Shown in pieces: positions 19,584 to 29,473 of a stretch of DNA of 64,000 bases (position 1 is its first letter; each line of letters starts with the position of its first letter). Below the pieces are notes generated by a model. The model saw only the letters and a list, made by a program, of their open reading frames with translations, searched no databases and was not told the origin of the DNA. Made by a program: the position numbers and the translations under genes. The DNA comes from Streptomyces lydicus (GTDB lineage Bacteria; Actinomycetota; Actinomycetes; Streptomycetales; Streptomycetaceae): NCBI RefSeq assembly GCF_001729485.1, contig NZ_CP017157.1, forward strand, positions 2,418,001-2,482,000, given 5' to 3'.

Positions 19584-20843
19584 ATGCACATCTCATTCCT
19601 GCTTCACAATGCCTATGGCATCGGGGGGACGATCCGGACCACGTTCAACCTGGCCGGGACGCTCGCCGAGCGGCACGACGTCGAGATCGTGTCCGTGCTG
19701 CGCCACCGCGACGCCCCGGTCCTCGACCTCGGCCCCCGCGTCGCGCTGCGGCATCTCGTGGACCTCAGGGAGTCCGGCCCTTCCGGTGACGGCGCCGACC
19801 CGGCGCACGCCCGGCCCGCCAGGGTGTTTCCCGCCGGCGAGGGCCGCTACGGGCAGTACAGCGAGCTCACCGACCGCCGGATCGCCCAGTACCTGCGCCG
19901 AACGGAGGCCGATGTGGTGGTCGGCACCCGGCCGGGGCTGAACGTCCACATCGCCCGGCAGACGCGCCGCGGGCCGGTCCGGGTCGGGCAGGAGCACCTC
20001 ACGCTGGACAGCCACAGCCGGGCGCTCAAGCTGGCGCTGCGCGGCGCCTATCCGCGGCTGGACGCGGTCACCACCGTCACCGAGGCGGACGCCCTCGCCT
20101 ACCGCCGGACGCTCCGGCTGCCCGGCGTTCGCGTCGAGGCGGTGCCCAACAGCGTCCCCGCCCCCGGCCTGCCGCCCGCCGACGGCAGCGGCAAGTGGGT
20201 CGTCGCCGCCGGCCGGCTCGCCCGCGTCAAGCGCTACGACGTCCTCATACGGGCCTTCGCGCAGGTCGTCGCCGAGCGCCCCGACTGGCGGCTGCGGATC
20301 TACGGCGGAGGCGCGGAGAAGGCTGACCTGCGCGCCCTGATAACCGAACTCGGCCTGTACAACCACGTCTTCCTGATGGGCCCGGCCAGCCCCCTGGAGT
20401 CCGAGTGGGCCAAGGGGTCGATCGCCGCGGTCTCCTCCAGCCTGGAGTCCTTCGGGATGACGATCGTCGAGGCGATGCGGTGCGGGCTGCCGGTGGTGGC
20501 CACGGACTGCCCGCACGGGCCGGGCGAGATCATCACCGACGGGGTGGACGGCACGCTGGTGCCGGTCGGCGACCCCGCCGCGCTGGCCGGTGGGCTGCTC
20601 ACGCTCATCAACGACGACGCCGCCCGCACGCGGATGGGCGCCGCCGCGCTGGCCTCCTCGGCCCGCTTCGACCCCGGCCGGATCGCCGGCCGCTACGAGG
20701 CGCTCTTCGGCGAGCTGCTCACGCGCCGCCGCGCCAGCCGGCTGCGCGGCAGCCTGCACCGCGCCCGGGGCGCCCTGCTCAGCGGCGCCTACGCGACCAA
20801 GGACGCGGCCCGCGCCGCACTGAGAGGGGTGCGGACGGCATGA
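19584..20843 (+). CDS. Glycosyltransferase, GT4 family
   Basis: A 419-residue retaining glycosyltransferase. The N-terminus HISFLLHNAYGIGGTIRTTFN carries the nucleotide-sugar GGT motif. The C-terminal Rossmann half has VVAAGRLARVKRYDVLI and the EX7E motif in ESFGMTIVE near residue 285. The length is normal. ATG 19584 follows GGGGAC. The stop overlaps the next start in an ATGA arrangement, so it is made together with the 20840 protein. The sugar and acceptor (wall polymer or exopolysaccharide) are unknown. Confidence 0.85.
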   Translation: MHISFLLHNAYGIGGTIRTTFNLAGTLAERHDVEIVSVLRHRDAPVLDLGPRVALRHLVDLRESGPSGDGADPAHARPARVFPAGEGRYGQYSELTDRRIAQYLRRTEADVVVGTRPGLNVHIARQTRRGPVRVGQEHLTLDSHSRALKLALRGAYPRLDAVTTVTEADALAYRRTLRLPGVRVEAVPNSVPAPGLPPADGSGKWVVAAGRLARVKRYDVLIRAFAQVVAERPDWRLRIYGGGAEKADLRALITELGLYNHVFLMGPASPLESEWAKGSIAAVSSSLESFGMTIVEAMRCGLPVVATDCPHGPGEIITDGVDGTLVPVGDPAALAGGLLTLINDDAARTRMGAAALASSARFDPGRIAGRYEALFGELLTRRRASRLRGSLHRARGALLSGAYATKDAARAALRGVRTA

Positions 20844-21847
20844 CCGCGTCGAGTGAGTTGACCGTGACCGGAGACGAGATGAAGGAGTCGGCCGCCATCG
20901 AGCAGGAATCCGCGGCAGGAGCGGAGCCCGGGGGCACCGGGCGCCGGGCGGGGCCCGGGAGCGGGAAGGACAGATCCGGGGACGGAAACGCGGCGGACGG
21001 GGCGGTGGCGCCCGGTGAGCTGCGCGCCGACTGCATAGCGGACTCCGCCGGCGGTCTCACCTTCGACCTGACCGCCCCTCAGGGCACCGCCGTCGCCTGG
21101 AGCGCGGCGCTGGTGCTACGGCTGCGCGGCGGCGACGGCGCGGACGACGAGGTGCGGCTGCCGCTCGGGCCGAACGGGGCCGGCCGGCTGCGCGCGGTGC
21201 TGCCCAGCACCGTGGCGCTCGCCGAGGGCCGCTGGAACGCCTACGCCGACCTCGGCGACGGCCGCGACCCGCGCCGGCTGCTGCCCGGCGTCAACGACCT
21301 GCGGTCGCTGGTGGACCGCCGGCCGCTGGGGGGTGTCGGGCGGCTCGGCGTACGGATTCCGTACGCGACCAAGTTCGGCAATCTCGCGCTGCGCAGCTGG
21401 CTGCGCGGGCCGCATGCGGAGGCCGGCGACCTGCTGGTGGCGCCGGACGGGGTGACGGTCACCGGCCGGCTCTACGGCGCCGTGCCGGCCGCCGGCGCCC
21501 GGGCCGAGGCACGGGCCCGGCGCACCCCCGGGCCGGACGGCGAGCCGGACACGGTCAGTGTGCCGCTGACCGTCGAGGGGCCGGACTTCACCTTCACCCT
21601 GCCCTACGAGGAGCTGGCCGGCCGCTGGGAGGGCGGCAGCGAGCCCTGGGACCTGTGGCTGCGACCCGGCGAGGGCGCCCGGCCGGTCCGGATCGCCCGC
21701 CTCCTCGACGACGTCGCGGACAAGAAGCAGGTCTTCAGCTATCCGGCGCTGGCGGTGCCCTGTGGGGCGGCGCAGGTCAGGGTCGGTCCGTACTACACGC
21801 TCGACAACGACCTGGCCGTACGCGTCGCCGGGCCCGCCGGGGACTGA
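20840..21847 (+). CDS. Glycosyltransferase-associated protein of unknown function
   Basis: A 335-residue soluble protein, translationally coupled to the GT4 gene. Residues 1-65 are charged and low-complexity. The rest predicts as two or more beta-rich segments (LTAPQGTAVAWSAALVLRLR, LAEGRWNAYADLGDGRDPRR, YTLDNDLAVRVAG). It contains VRIPYATKFGNLALRSW, which reads like a peptide seen after Streptomyces sugar transferases. No catalytic motif is seen. A carbohydrate-binding or accessory role is inferred from coupling only. Confidence 0.6.
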   Translation: MTASSELTVTGDEMKESAAIEQESAAGAEPGGTGRRAGPGSGKDRSGDGNAADGAVAPGELRADCIADSAGGLTFDLTAPQGTAVAWSAALVLRLRGGDGADDEVRLPLGPNGAGRLRAVLPSTVALAEGRWNAYADLGDGRDPRRLLPGVNDLRSLVDRRPLGGVGRLGVRIPYATKFGNLALRSWLRGPHAEAGDLLVAPDGVTVTGRLYGAVPAAGARAEARARRTPGPDGEPDTVSVPLTVEGPDFTFTLPYEELAGRWEGGSEPWDLWLRPGEGARPVRIARLLDDVADKKQVFSYPALAVPCGAAQVRVGPYYTLDNDLAVRVAGPAGD

Positions 21848-21948
21848 CGCCCCGGCGGATTCCCGTCGCGCCCCGGGAGCCGGGGCGTATCGAGAACCGG
21901 AGCACATCGAGGACCGAGGCTGTCCGCGAGGGCTGCGAGACTCGGGGC

Positions 21949-22902
21949 ATGTTGGAGACCTCGGCACGTCTGCTGCGCCTGCTCTCGCTCCTGCAGGCCC
22001 ATCGGGAGTGGTCCGGCGCGGAGCTCGCCGACCGCCTCGCCGTCACCCCGCGCACGGTCCGCCGGGACGTCGACCGGCTGCGTGAGCTGGGCTACCCCGT
22101 GCACTCGGCGCCCGGCACGGCCGGCGGCTACCGGCTCGGCGCCGGGGCCCAGCTGCCGCCGCTGCTGCTCGACGACGAGGAGGCGGTGGCGGTCGCCGTG
22201 GGGCTGCGCACCGCCGCGGGCGGCGGCGTCGAGGGCATCGAGGAGACGTCCGTACGGGCGCTGGCCAAGCTGGAGCAGGTGCTGCCGCACCGGCTGCGGC
22301 GCCGCGTCGGGGCGCTCACCGCCTTCACCGTGCCGATGCCCACCGGCGGCCCCCGCGTCGACGCGGAGGTGCTCACCGAGCTGGCGCACGCCTGCCGGGA
22401 CTGCCGGCGGCTGCGGTTCGACTACACCGCTCACGACGGGACGGTCTCCGCACGCACCGTCGAACCGCACCGGCTGGTCTGCGCCCAGCGCCGCTGGTAC
22501 CTCGTCGCCTGGGACACCGGCCGCGAGGACTGGCGCACCTACCGCGTCGACCGCATCGTCCCCACCCCGCCGCACGGCCCCCGCTTCACGCCCCGCACGC
22601 CGCCCGCCGAGGACCTCGCGGCCTATGTCTCGCAGGGCGTCTCCACCCGCGTGTACGCCCGGCAGGCCACGGTCCTGCTGCACGCCTCGGCGGAGGCCGC
22701 GGCGGCCCGCATCAGCCCGTCGGCGGGCGTGCTGGAGGCCGTCGACGAGGGGCACTGCCTGCTGCGGACCGGGGCGCACACGCTGGAGATGCTGGTGGTC
22801 CACCTCGTGATGACCGGTTTCGACTTCGAGGTCCGCGAGCCGCCGGAGCTGGTCGACCGGCTGCGGGAGATCAGGGACCGGCTCTCCCGGGCGCTGGGGT
22901 GA
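21949..22902 (+). CDS. WYL-domain transcriptional regulator (YafY/DeoR-type)
   Basis: A 317-residue regulator. The N-terminal helix-turn-helix (LLRLLSLLQAHREWSGAELA, TPRTVRRDVDRLRELGYPV) is followed by a WYL domain (CAQRRWYLVAWDTGREDWRTYRVDRI) that senses a ligand or nucleic acid, and a WCX extension. No Shine-Dalgarno precedes ATG 21949, so the mRNA may be leaderless or weakly translated. It is not adjacent to an obvious target operon, so its targets are unknown. Confidence 0.85.
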   Translation: MLETSARLLRLLSLLQAHREWSGAELADRLAVTPRTVRRDVDRLRELGYPVHSAPGTAGGYRLGAGAQLPPLLLDDEEAVAVAVGLRTAAGGGVEGIEETSVRALAKLEQVLPHRLRRRVGALTAFTVPMPTGGPRVDAEVLTELAHACRDCRRLRFDYTAHDGTVSARTVEPHRLVCAQRRWYLVAWDTGREDWRTYRVDRIVPTPPHGPRFTPRTPPAEDLAAYVSQGVSTRVYARQATVLLHASAEAAAARISPSAGVLEAVDEGHCLLRTGAHTLEMLVVHLVMTGFDFEVREPPELVDRLREIRDRLSRALG

Positions 22903-23334
22903 CGCACGGGTGCGGGGCCGTCGCGGGCGGTCCGCGGCGCCGGTGGCGGGCCTCGGTGAAGTGTCCGTGATCCGGCGGGCTGGGCGATGTGCGGAAAATG
23001 TGTGTGGAGTGTGTCGCGTTGGCCAATTCCCGTCCGGCTGATTAAAGGGCCGGGGTAAAGGGAATCCGGCACTGAGCCGGCATTAATTTCGCACCGCGCT
23101 CCGCCCGGCCCGGGACGGTCATGCCCGTTCCGTGTTCGATCAAGGCGGAATTCCGGCCGGTTTATTTTTCCACCCGGTTGCCCGGTCACTCGGCGCGTAC
23201 GGGTGACGGAAGTCCCGGCAAACCCGGGAACGCACGCTGTGACACAAGTGTGACCATTGGCGGACCGGGAAGTCATCGAGGTGTGCGACGGGCCGCCCTT
23301 CCGCGGGCCCGGGCGGGCGCCTACGGTGGCTGGC
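22903..23334. other. 432-base gap without a gene
   Basis: Contains an AT-richer patch around 23035-23095 with a short palindrome CCGGC-ACTGA-GCCGG, and nothing that reads as a gene. The 3' end holds the promoter of the small I78 gene: TACGGT lies about 10 bases before its ATG. Confidence 0.5.
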
Positions 23335-23550
23335 ATGGCTGATGTACCGAACCTCCCGGACAACCCTCAGGACGACGTCGAGACGTACGTCGGCCTCGGC
23401 CGTCAGGACGCCGAGGAACTGGCCAGAGCGCGGGGCTGGAGCACCGTCCGCTCGCTGCCGCCGGGCGCGATCATCACCATGGAGTACGTCGCGGGCCGGC
23501 TGAACTTCGAGGTGAAGGACGACACGGTGCACCGCAGCTGGTCCGGCTGA
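23335..23550 (+). CDS. I78-family peptidase inhibitor-like protein
   Basis: A 71-residue protein. The sequence GWSTVRSLPPGAIITMEY followed by GRLNFEV is the I78 (Aspergillus elastase inhibitor) fold, an intracellular or secreted small inhibitor. Neither a signal peptide nor cysteines are present. TACGGT about 10 bases upstream of the ATG and lack of a Shine-Dalgarno suggest a leaderless mRNA. A 19-bp terminator hairpin follows. The target protease is unknown. Confidence 0.75.
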   Translation: MADVPNLPDNPQDDVETYVGLGRQDAEELARARGWSTVRSLPPGAIITMEYVAGRLNFEVKDDTVHRSWSG

Positions 23551-23586
23551 GCGCCGCTCGCGGCCCCTACCGACGACCGCCGACGG

Positions 23587-23628
23587 CGAAGGCCCCGGCC
23601 GCTCCTCCTGGAGCGGCCGGGGCCTTCG
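23587..23628. terminator. Bidirectional hairpin terminator
   Basis: A 19-bp perfect stem (23587-23605 with 23610-23628) and a TCCT loop, between the convergent I78 and PAP2 genes. Confidence 0.85.
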
Positions 23629-23674
23629 TGACGGGGCGGGGGTGTGCGTACCGGCCCCGCGGCCGGCGGGGCGG

Positions 23675-24703
23675 TCAGCCGCTGGTGTTGCGGCCGCGGC
23701 CGGAGGCCGGGCTCAGCGGCGTGGTGCGCGGGACGCGGTCCGCGTGCGGCGGCCGGCGGCTGCCTGCCGGGGTGACCGGGGTGCGCTCCGAGCGCGACGT
23801 GTGCGGCCGCGCCGGGTGGTGCGGCCAGCCGTCCGGGGCGCGGGCGGCGGAGCGGGGCGCGGCGCCGATGGCCTCGCGTACGAGCACCTCGCCGTCGGGG
23901 GCGATGCGCTGCCGCGACAGCCCCGGGGCCAGCGCGTCGGCCGGCAGCGGGCCGCGCAGCGAATCGGGGCGCAGCCGCAGCCACAGCCGCAGCAGGATGC
24001 CCATCAGGCGGTCCTCCACCCAGATGATGCCGGGCTCCAGCCACGGCATCGCCAGCAGCACCAGCAGACCGGCGGCCCAGCCCAGCAGCACGTCGCTCAC
24101 CCAGTGCGTGCCCAGGTAGACGGTCGTCATGCCGACGCCCAGCGCGCCCAGCGCGGCGATCACCGACAGCGTGCGGCGGCGCAGCGGGGTGGTCGCCAGG
24201 TAGGCCAGCACGCCCCAGGTGACCACGGCGTTCGCGGTGTGACCCGAGGGGAATATGTCGCCGCCCAGCCACATCTCGTTGGAGCCGACGGTCGTCGCGT
24301 AGTGCGGGCCGAGCCGGCTCATGCCGAGCTTGGCCGCGCCCACGGTGATGTTCAGCAGCAGCAGTGAGGCGCCGAGCACCAGCAGCGGGTGGAGGTTGCG
24401 CTGGCGCCAGCAGCGCCAGCCCAGCCAGGCCGCCACCGCCACCGCGGTCGGCCCGCGCTGGCCCAGCACGACGAAGTAGTCGAGGAAGGCATGGATCGAA
24501 GGCCATTGCTTGTACGGCCTGAAGAACATGACTTGCCAGTCGAAGGTGACCAGCCATGAAGTGGCCAGCACTCCGACCACGATCGCCGCGTACACCGCCA
24601 GCGTGCCGCCGAACAGCCACAGGCGGGTCCGGGTCATCTGGGGTGGCCGGGCACGATCGGTCGGGCGCTCCTCCATCTGGTCGAGCTTCTCATCGGTACG
24701 CAC
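23675..24703 (-). CDS. PAP2-family membrane phosphatase
   Basis: A 342-residue membrane protein with about five to six transmembrane helices between residues 27 and 225. The PAP2 motifs are AKLGMSRLGP, FPSGHTANAV and YLGTHWVSD, with the catalytic His residues in the second and third. Members dephosphorylate lipid phosphates such as undecaprenyl or phosphatidic acid at the membrane. The last 120 residues are a basic, Pro-rich cytoplasmic tail. GTG start at 24703. The 272-base gap before the next gene shows no ORF. Confidence 0.85.
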   Translation of the reverse strand: MRTDEKLDQMEERPTDRARPPQMTRTRLWLFGGTLAVYAAIVVGVLATSWLVTFDWQVMFFRPYKQWPSIHAFLDYFVVLGQRGPTAVAVAAWLGWRCWRQRNLHPLLVLGASLLLLNITVGAAKLGMSRLGPHYATTVGSNEMWLGGDIFPSGHTANAVVTWGVLAYLATTPLRRRTLSVIAALGALGVGMTTVYLGTHWVSDVLLGWAAGLLVLLAMPWLEPGIIWVEDRLMGILLRLWLRLRPDSLRGPLPADALAPGLSRQRIAPDGEVLVREAIGAAPRSAARAPDGWPHHPARPHTSRSERTPVTPAGSRRPPHADRVPRTTPLSPASGRGRNTSG

Positions 24704-24975
24704 TCAATCGACGTTACCGCGTGTGATGTAGGCGCTTGGTCAAACTGTGCGCTTTGTAATGACGATGTGATGTGGAATGCGTCTCAAACGAGGCTTCGCC
24801 GCTGGGATTTGGAACGGAATTCCCGGCGATTCTCAATCCCTTCCGCGTGGCCGCGTGTCGGCCCGCTCAGCGCCTTATCTGCTTTTCTCCGGGGGAGTTT
24901 ATCCGTCATTTGCCCGGGTGTCGTGCACCGTTTCCCCGGGGCGAGGGGAGGCGGAGGGGGCCGGGCAGAAAATGA

Positions 24976-26178
24976 TCATGGAGGGCCGGATCCGTTCAGC
25001 CAGAACGCCCCGTAGGCCGCGGAGGCCACCGCCACCACTCCGATGACCAGCCAGGACCGCGCCGGGCGGCACCGCGCGAGCGCCGTCGCCGGCGGCAGCA
25101 GCAGCGGGTAGGCCGGCATCATCAGCCGCGGCTTGGAGCCGAAGTAGCCCTTGGCGGTCAGTGCGAGCAGCAGTACCACCCCGCCGTAGACGACCAGCGG
25201 GAGCGGCTCGCCCTGCCGCACGCCGCGCACGTACAGCCAGATCACCAGCCCCACGCCGGCCAGCAGTCCGAGCCCGGCCGGGAAGGCGGGTCCGGACAGC
25301 TGGTGCCAGATGAAGGCGCCGAACGCGAGACCGCCGTCGAAGCCGTTGCCCCAGCCGCCCTGGACGTCCAGATATCCGGTGAGCGAGCCCTGCCGCGCGC
25401 CGACCCACAGGAAGTAGCCGCACCAGCCGAGGGGCGCCACGAGGACGCCCGGCAGCAGGCCCGGGCGCGCCCGCAGCGCGGCCCGCACCCCCGTGCCGCC
25501 GGCCCGCTCCCGCCACAGCGTCACCGCCGCGGTGAGCCACACCGCCGCGACCACCGCCGCACCCACCGGCCGGGTCAGTCCGGCCAGCGACGCCAGCACC
25601 CCGGCCGCCACCCAGCGGCCGGTCATGACGCAGTACACGCCCCAGGCCGCGAGCGCGGTGAACAGTGCCTCCGAGTACGCCATCGACTGCACGATCCCCA
25701 CCGGGAGCGCGGCCCACAGCGCTGCCAGCGCGACCCCGGCCCGCGGCCCGTGCAGCCGCTCCCCGGTCGCGTACAGCGCCCAGGCCGCGGCCGGCGACGT
25801 CAGCCAGGCCACCGCCATCCCGGCGTCCGCGGGCGACAGCGGGAGGAGCGCCGACAGCCCGCGCTCCAGCCACGGCAGCAGCGGGAAGAACGCCAGGTTG
25901 GAGTGGACGTCGCCGTTCGGCAGCTGCACCGCGTAGCCGTAGCCCTGCTCGGCGACCCGGGTGTACCAGAGCGAGTCCCAGCGGGCCGTCAGCAGGGTGT
26001 GCCAGTTCTTGCCGTCCGCCGCCGACCACACGGCCAGCACGGCCAGGCCCAGGCCCCGGATCGCCGCGTAGGCCGCCAGCGCGGGTGCGGCACGGCGCAG
26101 CGCGGCCCGTACGCCCGGTGTGCCGGGGGCGTCGCGCAGTGCCGGGCCGGGAACGGCGGCGGAGGCAAGATCGTTCAT
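24976..26178 (-). CDS. Polytopic membrane mannosyltransferase-like protein (PIG-V/GT-C type)
   Basis: A 400-residue membrane protein with about nine to ten helices. The first extracytoplasmic loop contains ARWDSLWYTRVAEQGY, the D-containing loop motif of PIG-V-like GT-C glycosyltransferases, which use polyprenyl-phosphate sugars. The ATG at 26178 (MNDLAS) is chosen; the upstream in-frame ATG would add 34 residues of unlikely sequence. The product and acceptor are not known; protein O-mannosylation or wall glycan synthesis is possible. It diverges from the MFS gene. Confidence 0.75.
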   Translation of the reverse strand: MNDLASAAVPGPALRDAPGTPGVRAALRRAAPALAAYAAIRGLGLAVLAVWSAADGKNWHTLLTARWDSLWYTRVAEQGYGYAVQLPNGDVHSNLAFFPLLPWLERGLSALLPLSPADAGMAVAWLTSPAAAWALYATGERLHGPRAGVALAALWAALPVGIVQSMAYSEALFTALAAWGVYCVMTGRWVAAGVLASLAGLTRPVGAAVVAAVWLTAAVTLWRERAGGTGVRAALRARPGLLPGVLVAPLGWCGYFLWVGARQGSLTGYLDVQGGWGNGFDGGLAFGAFIWHQLSGPAFPAGLGLLAGVGLVIWLYVRGVRQGEPLPLVVYGGVVLLLALTAKGYFGSKPRLMMPAYPLLLPPATALARCRPARSWLVIGVVAVASAAYGAFWLNGSGPP

Positions 26179-26388
26179 CCGGACGATTATCCCTGTGGCC
26201 GGAGAACGCCCGACGGCCGCGGGTGGGGGAACGGATGGCGCTGCGATGAGCGTCTCATCGTGAGGTGAGCCACGCGGCACATGGGGGGACTCGCGTAGTC
26301 TGACGTCTCAACTCGCCCGTGCCGCCGGTTCCCCCCGGGGCGTTTTCGCGCCCTGATCCGTGGCCGCGAGAGCATGACTGGAGGTGCT

Positions 26389-28044
26389 ATGTCCGGGACG
26401 ACCGCGTCCGGCAGCGGACGGACGGCTGGTGTTCCCCGGCTTTCAAGCGGCGGTGTGAACCGCTGGACCGTGCTGATCGTGCTCTGCGTCAGCCTGCTCT
26501 TCGTCGCGCTGGACACCACGATCCTGTACGTCGCGGTGCCGTCGGTCACCGAGGACCTGCGCCCGGGGCCGGTGGAGCTGCTCTGGATCGTCGATGTGTA
26601 TCCGCTGATCGCGGCCTCGCTGCTGATCCTGTTCGGCACGCTCGGCGATCGCGTCGGCCGCCGCCGCATCCTCCTCCTCGGCTACGGCCTCTTCGGCCTC
26701 GCCTCGGCCGCCGCGGCGCTCGCGCCCAATCCGCAGATCCTGATGGTGGCCCGTGCCCTGCTCGGCATCGGCGGGGCGATGATCATGCCTGCGACGCTGT
26801 CGATCCTGCGTCAGGTGTTCCCGGACCGGCGGGAACGCGCGGTCGCCATCGGCGTGTGGAGCGCGGTGGCCGCGGTCGGCGCCGCGGTCGGACCGGTCCT
26901 CGGCGGCTTCCTCGTCGAGAACTTCTGGTGGGGCTCGGTCTTCCTCATCAACATCCCGATGATGGCCGCGATGCTGCTGATAGGCCGGTGGCTGCTGCCG
27001 GAGTCGCGCGGTGAGCGCAACGGCCCCTGGGACGTGATCGGCGCGATCGTCGCGGCGCTCGGCGTGCTGGGCATCGTCCTCGGCGTCAAGCGGATCGGCA
27101 GCGGCGCCGCGGTGGTCGGCCCGACCACGCTGCTGCCCATCGTCCTCGGCGTCGCGCTGCTGATCCTCTTCGTACGCCGCCAGCGTCGCCGCGCGCACCC
27201 GCTGATCGACATGCGGCTGTTCGCCAGGCCCGCGTTCGGCACCTCCGTCGGCTGCATCGTGCTGGCCATGCTCGCGCTGGTGGGGCTGCAGCTGATCGCC
27301 GTGCAGTACCTCCAACTGGTCCTGGGGCTCAGCCCGCTGGAGACCGGGCTGCGGATGCTGCCGCTGGTCTTCGCCGCGATGGCCGCCGGCCTGACCGGCT
27401 CGAAGATGCTGCAGGCCATCGGCCCGCGCGCGATGGTCTCGCTGGGCTTCGTGCTGACCGCCGCCGCGGTGCTCTGCCTGACCGCGATGTCTGCCGACGA
27501 CCGCCCCTGGCTGCTGTCCGGCGGTTTCGTCCTGCTCGGCTTCGGCTTCCAGTCCACGCTCTTCGGGGCGTACGAGTCGATGCTCAGCGAGGCCCCCGCC
27601 GAGCAGTCCGGCGGCGCCGCCGCCATCGGCGAGACGTCCTACCAGCTCGGCGCCGGCATCGGCGTCGCGCTGCTCGGCAGTGTCATGAACGCCGCCTACG
27701 CGCCGGGACTGGCCCATGTCGGCGGCGTCGCCGACAAGGCGTCCCGGTCGGCCGCGCACTCCCTCGGTGAGGCGTACAAGGTGGCCGCCGGTCTGGGGCC
27801 GGCCGCCAGGGCCGCGCTGCGCGAGGCCGCCCGGGACTCCTTCGTCCGCGGGCTGCACGTCACCCTCGTCGCCAGCGCCGTGCTGCTGCTGGTCGGCGCG
27901 GGGATCGCGCTGCGGCTGCCGCGGCGGGCCGCGGAGTCCACCGAGCGCGCGGAGGCCGAGGGCGAGACCGCGCAGGCCGAGGGCCCGGCGGCGGGCGCCG
28001 GGCGGGGCAGCGGTGAGCCCGCCCGGGCGACCTCCGGCCGCTGA
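26389..28044 (+). CDS. MFS drug exporter, DHA2 (14-helix) type
   Basis: A 551-residue transporter with 14 predicted helices. The motif A loop GDRVGRRRILL follows helix 2, and motif C-like GPVLGGFLVENFWWG lies in helix 5, typical of proton-driven drug efflux. ATG 26389 follows GGAGG by 4 bases; ATG 26374 is in frame but has no ribosome site. The C-terminus is a charged Ala/Glu tail. No regulator is adjacent. Substrate is unknown. Confidence 0.88.
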   Translation: MSGTTASGSGRTAGVPRLSSGGVNRWTVLIVLCVSLLFVALDTTILYVAVPSVTEDLRPGPVELLWIVDVYPLIAASLLILFGTLGDRVGRRRILLLGYGLFGLASAAAALAPNPQILMVARALLGIGGAMIMPATLSILRQVFPDRRERAVAIGVWSAVAAVGAAVGPVLGGFLVENFWWGSVFLINIPMMAAMLLIGRWLLPESRGERNGPWDVIGAIVAALGVLGIVLGVKRIGSGAAVVGPTTLLPIVLGVALLILFVRRQRRRAHPLIDMRLFARPAFGTSVGCIVLAMLALVGLQLIAVQYLQLVLGLSPLETGLRMLPLVFAAMAAGLTGSKMLQAIGPRAMVSLGFVLTAAAVLCLTAMSADDRPWLLSGGFVLLGFGFQSTLFGAYESMLSEAPAEQSGGAAAIGETSYQLGAGIGVALLGSVMNAAYAPGLAHVGGVADKASRSAAHSLGEAYKVAAGLGPAARAALREAARDSFVRGLHVTLVASAVLLLVGAGIALRLPRRAAESTERAEAEGETAQAEGPAAGAGRGSGEPARATSGR

Positions 28045-28076
28045 GCCGTCTCACCGCTCGTTCCCTCTTCTTTCTT

Positions 28077-28119
28077 CGCGCCCCCGCGCGGCGGGTGACC
28101 CTTGCCGCGCGGGGGCGCG
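28077..28119 (+). terminator. Hairpin terminator after the MFS gene
   Basis: A 16-bp stem (28077-28092 with 28104-28119) with an 11-base loop, 32 bases after the MFS stop. Confidence 0.75.
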
Positions 28120-28141
28120 GGCCGTACCGTCGGACGCACAT

Positions 28142-28158
28142 AACTACCACTGCTAGTT
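28142..28158. promoter_or_regulatory. Small inverted repeat before the acyl-CoA dehydrogenase gene
   Basis: AACTA and TAGTT flank a 7-base spacer about 30 bases upstream of the start. The patch is AT-rich compared with its surroundings, so a regulator site or promoter element is plausible. Confidence 0.3.
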
Positions 28159-28189
28159 TTATGCGCGCTGAACCCGCCGGAGGCCCGCC

Positions 28190-29404
28190 ATGCCCGCCCA
28201 GCCGTCCTCAGCTTCCTCCGCTGCCTCTTCCGTTCCGCCGTTCGATCCCGGCGACCCCCTGGGCCTCGACGATCTGCTCAGCGACGAGGACCGTGCGGTC
28301 CGCGACACCGTCCGGCAGTGGACCGCCGACCGGGTCCTGCCGCACATCGCCGAGTGGTACGAGGCGGGCGAACTGCCCGGTATCCGCGAACTGGCCCGCG
28401 AGCTCGGCTCGATCGGTGCGCTCGGCATGTCCCTGACCGGCTACGGCTGCGCCGGCGCCTCAGCGGTGCAGTACGGCCTGGCCTGCCTGGAGCTGGAGGC
28501 CGCCGACTCCGGTATCCGCTCGCTGGTCTCCGTCCAGGGCTCGCTCGCGATGTACGCGATCTGGCGCTTCGGTTCGGAGGAGCAGAAGCAGCAGTGGCTG
28601 CCGCGGATGGCGGCCGGCGAGGTCATCGGCTGCTTCGGCCTGACCGAGCCCGACCACGGCTCCGACCCGGCCGGGATGCGGACGTACGCCAAGCGGGACG
28701 GCTCGGACTGGGTCCTCACCGGCCGCAAGATGTGGATCACCAACGGCTCGGTGGCCGGTGTCGCGGTGGTCTGGGCCCGTACCGAGGAGGGCATCCGGGG
28801 CTTCGTCGTGCCCACCGACGCACCCGGGTTCTCCGCCCCCGAGATCACGCACAAGTGGTCCCTGCGCGCCTCGGTGACCAGCGAACTCGTGCTCGACGAG
28901 GTGCGGCTGCCGGCCGACGCGGTGCTGCCCGGTGTCACCGGCCTGCGCGGCTCGCTCGGCTGTCTGAGCCACGCCCGCTACGGCATCGTCTGGGGTTCCA
29001 TGGGTGCCGCCCGTGCCAGCTTCGAGGCGGCGCTGGACTACGCGAGGACGCGGGAGCAGTTCGGCAAGCCGATCGGCGGCTTCCAGCTGACCCAGGCCAA
29101 GCTCGCCGACATGGCCGTCGAACTGCACAAGGGGATCCTGCTGGCCCATCACCTGGGGCAGCGGATGGACGCCGGGCGGCTGCGGCCCGAGCAGATCAGC
29201 TTCGGGAAGCTGAACAACGTACGGGAGGCGATCGAGATCTGCCGGACGGCGCGGACGATCCTCGGCGCCAACGGGATCTCGCTGGAGTACCCCGTCATGC
29301 GGCATGCGACCAACCTGGAGTCGGTGCTGACCTACGAGGGCACCGTCGAGATGCACCAGCTGGTGCTGGGCAAGGCACTCACCGGTCTGGACGCCTTCCG
29401 GTGA
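28190..29404 (+). CDS. Acyl-CoA dehydrogenase, glutaryl-CoA dehydrogenase-like
   Basis: A 404-residue FAD enzyme. FGLTEPDHGSDPAGM is the FAD/substrate loop, and KMWITNGSVAGVAVVWART follows it. The catalytic Glu is in TYEGTVEMHQLVLG near the C-terminus, the position used by glutaryl-CoA dehydrogenases. Those enzymes oxidise and decarboxylate glutaryl-CoA to crotonyl-CoA in lysine and tryptophan breakdown. An isobutyryl- or other acyl-CoA substrate cannot be excluded. CGGAGG at 28179-28184 precedes the ATG. The gene stands alone. Confidence 0.88.
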   Translation: MPAQPSSASSAASSVPPFDPGDPLGLDDLLSDEDRAVRDTVRQWTADRVLPHIAEWYEAGELPGIRELARELGSIGALGMSLTGYGCAGASAVQYGLACLELEAADSGIRSLVSVQGSLAMYAIWRFGSEEQKQQWLPRMAAGEVIGCFGLTEPDHGSDPAGMRTYAKRDGSDWVLTGRKMWITNGSVAGVAVVWARTEEGIRGFVVPTDAPGFSAPEITHKWSLRASVTSELVLDEVRLPADAVLPGVTGLRGSLGCLSHARYGIVWGSMGAARASFEAALDYARTREQFGKPIGGFQLTQAKLADMAVELHKGILLAHHLGQRMDAGRLRPEQISFGKLNNVREAIEICRTARTILGANGISLEYPVMRHATNLESVLTYEGTVEMHQLVLGKALTGLDAFR

Positions 29405-29473
29405 GCGGCCCCGCCCTCGGCTGCGGTGGCTGCCACCCCCCTGGGTGACCCCCCGGCCCCGGCCGGAGGCGTC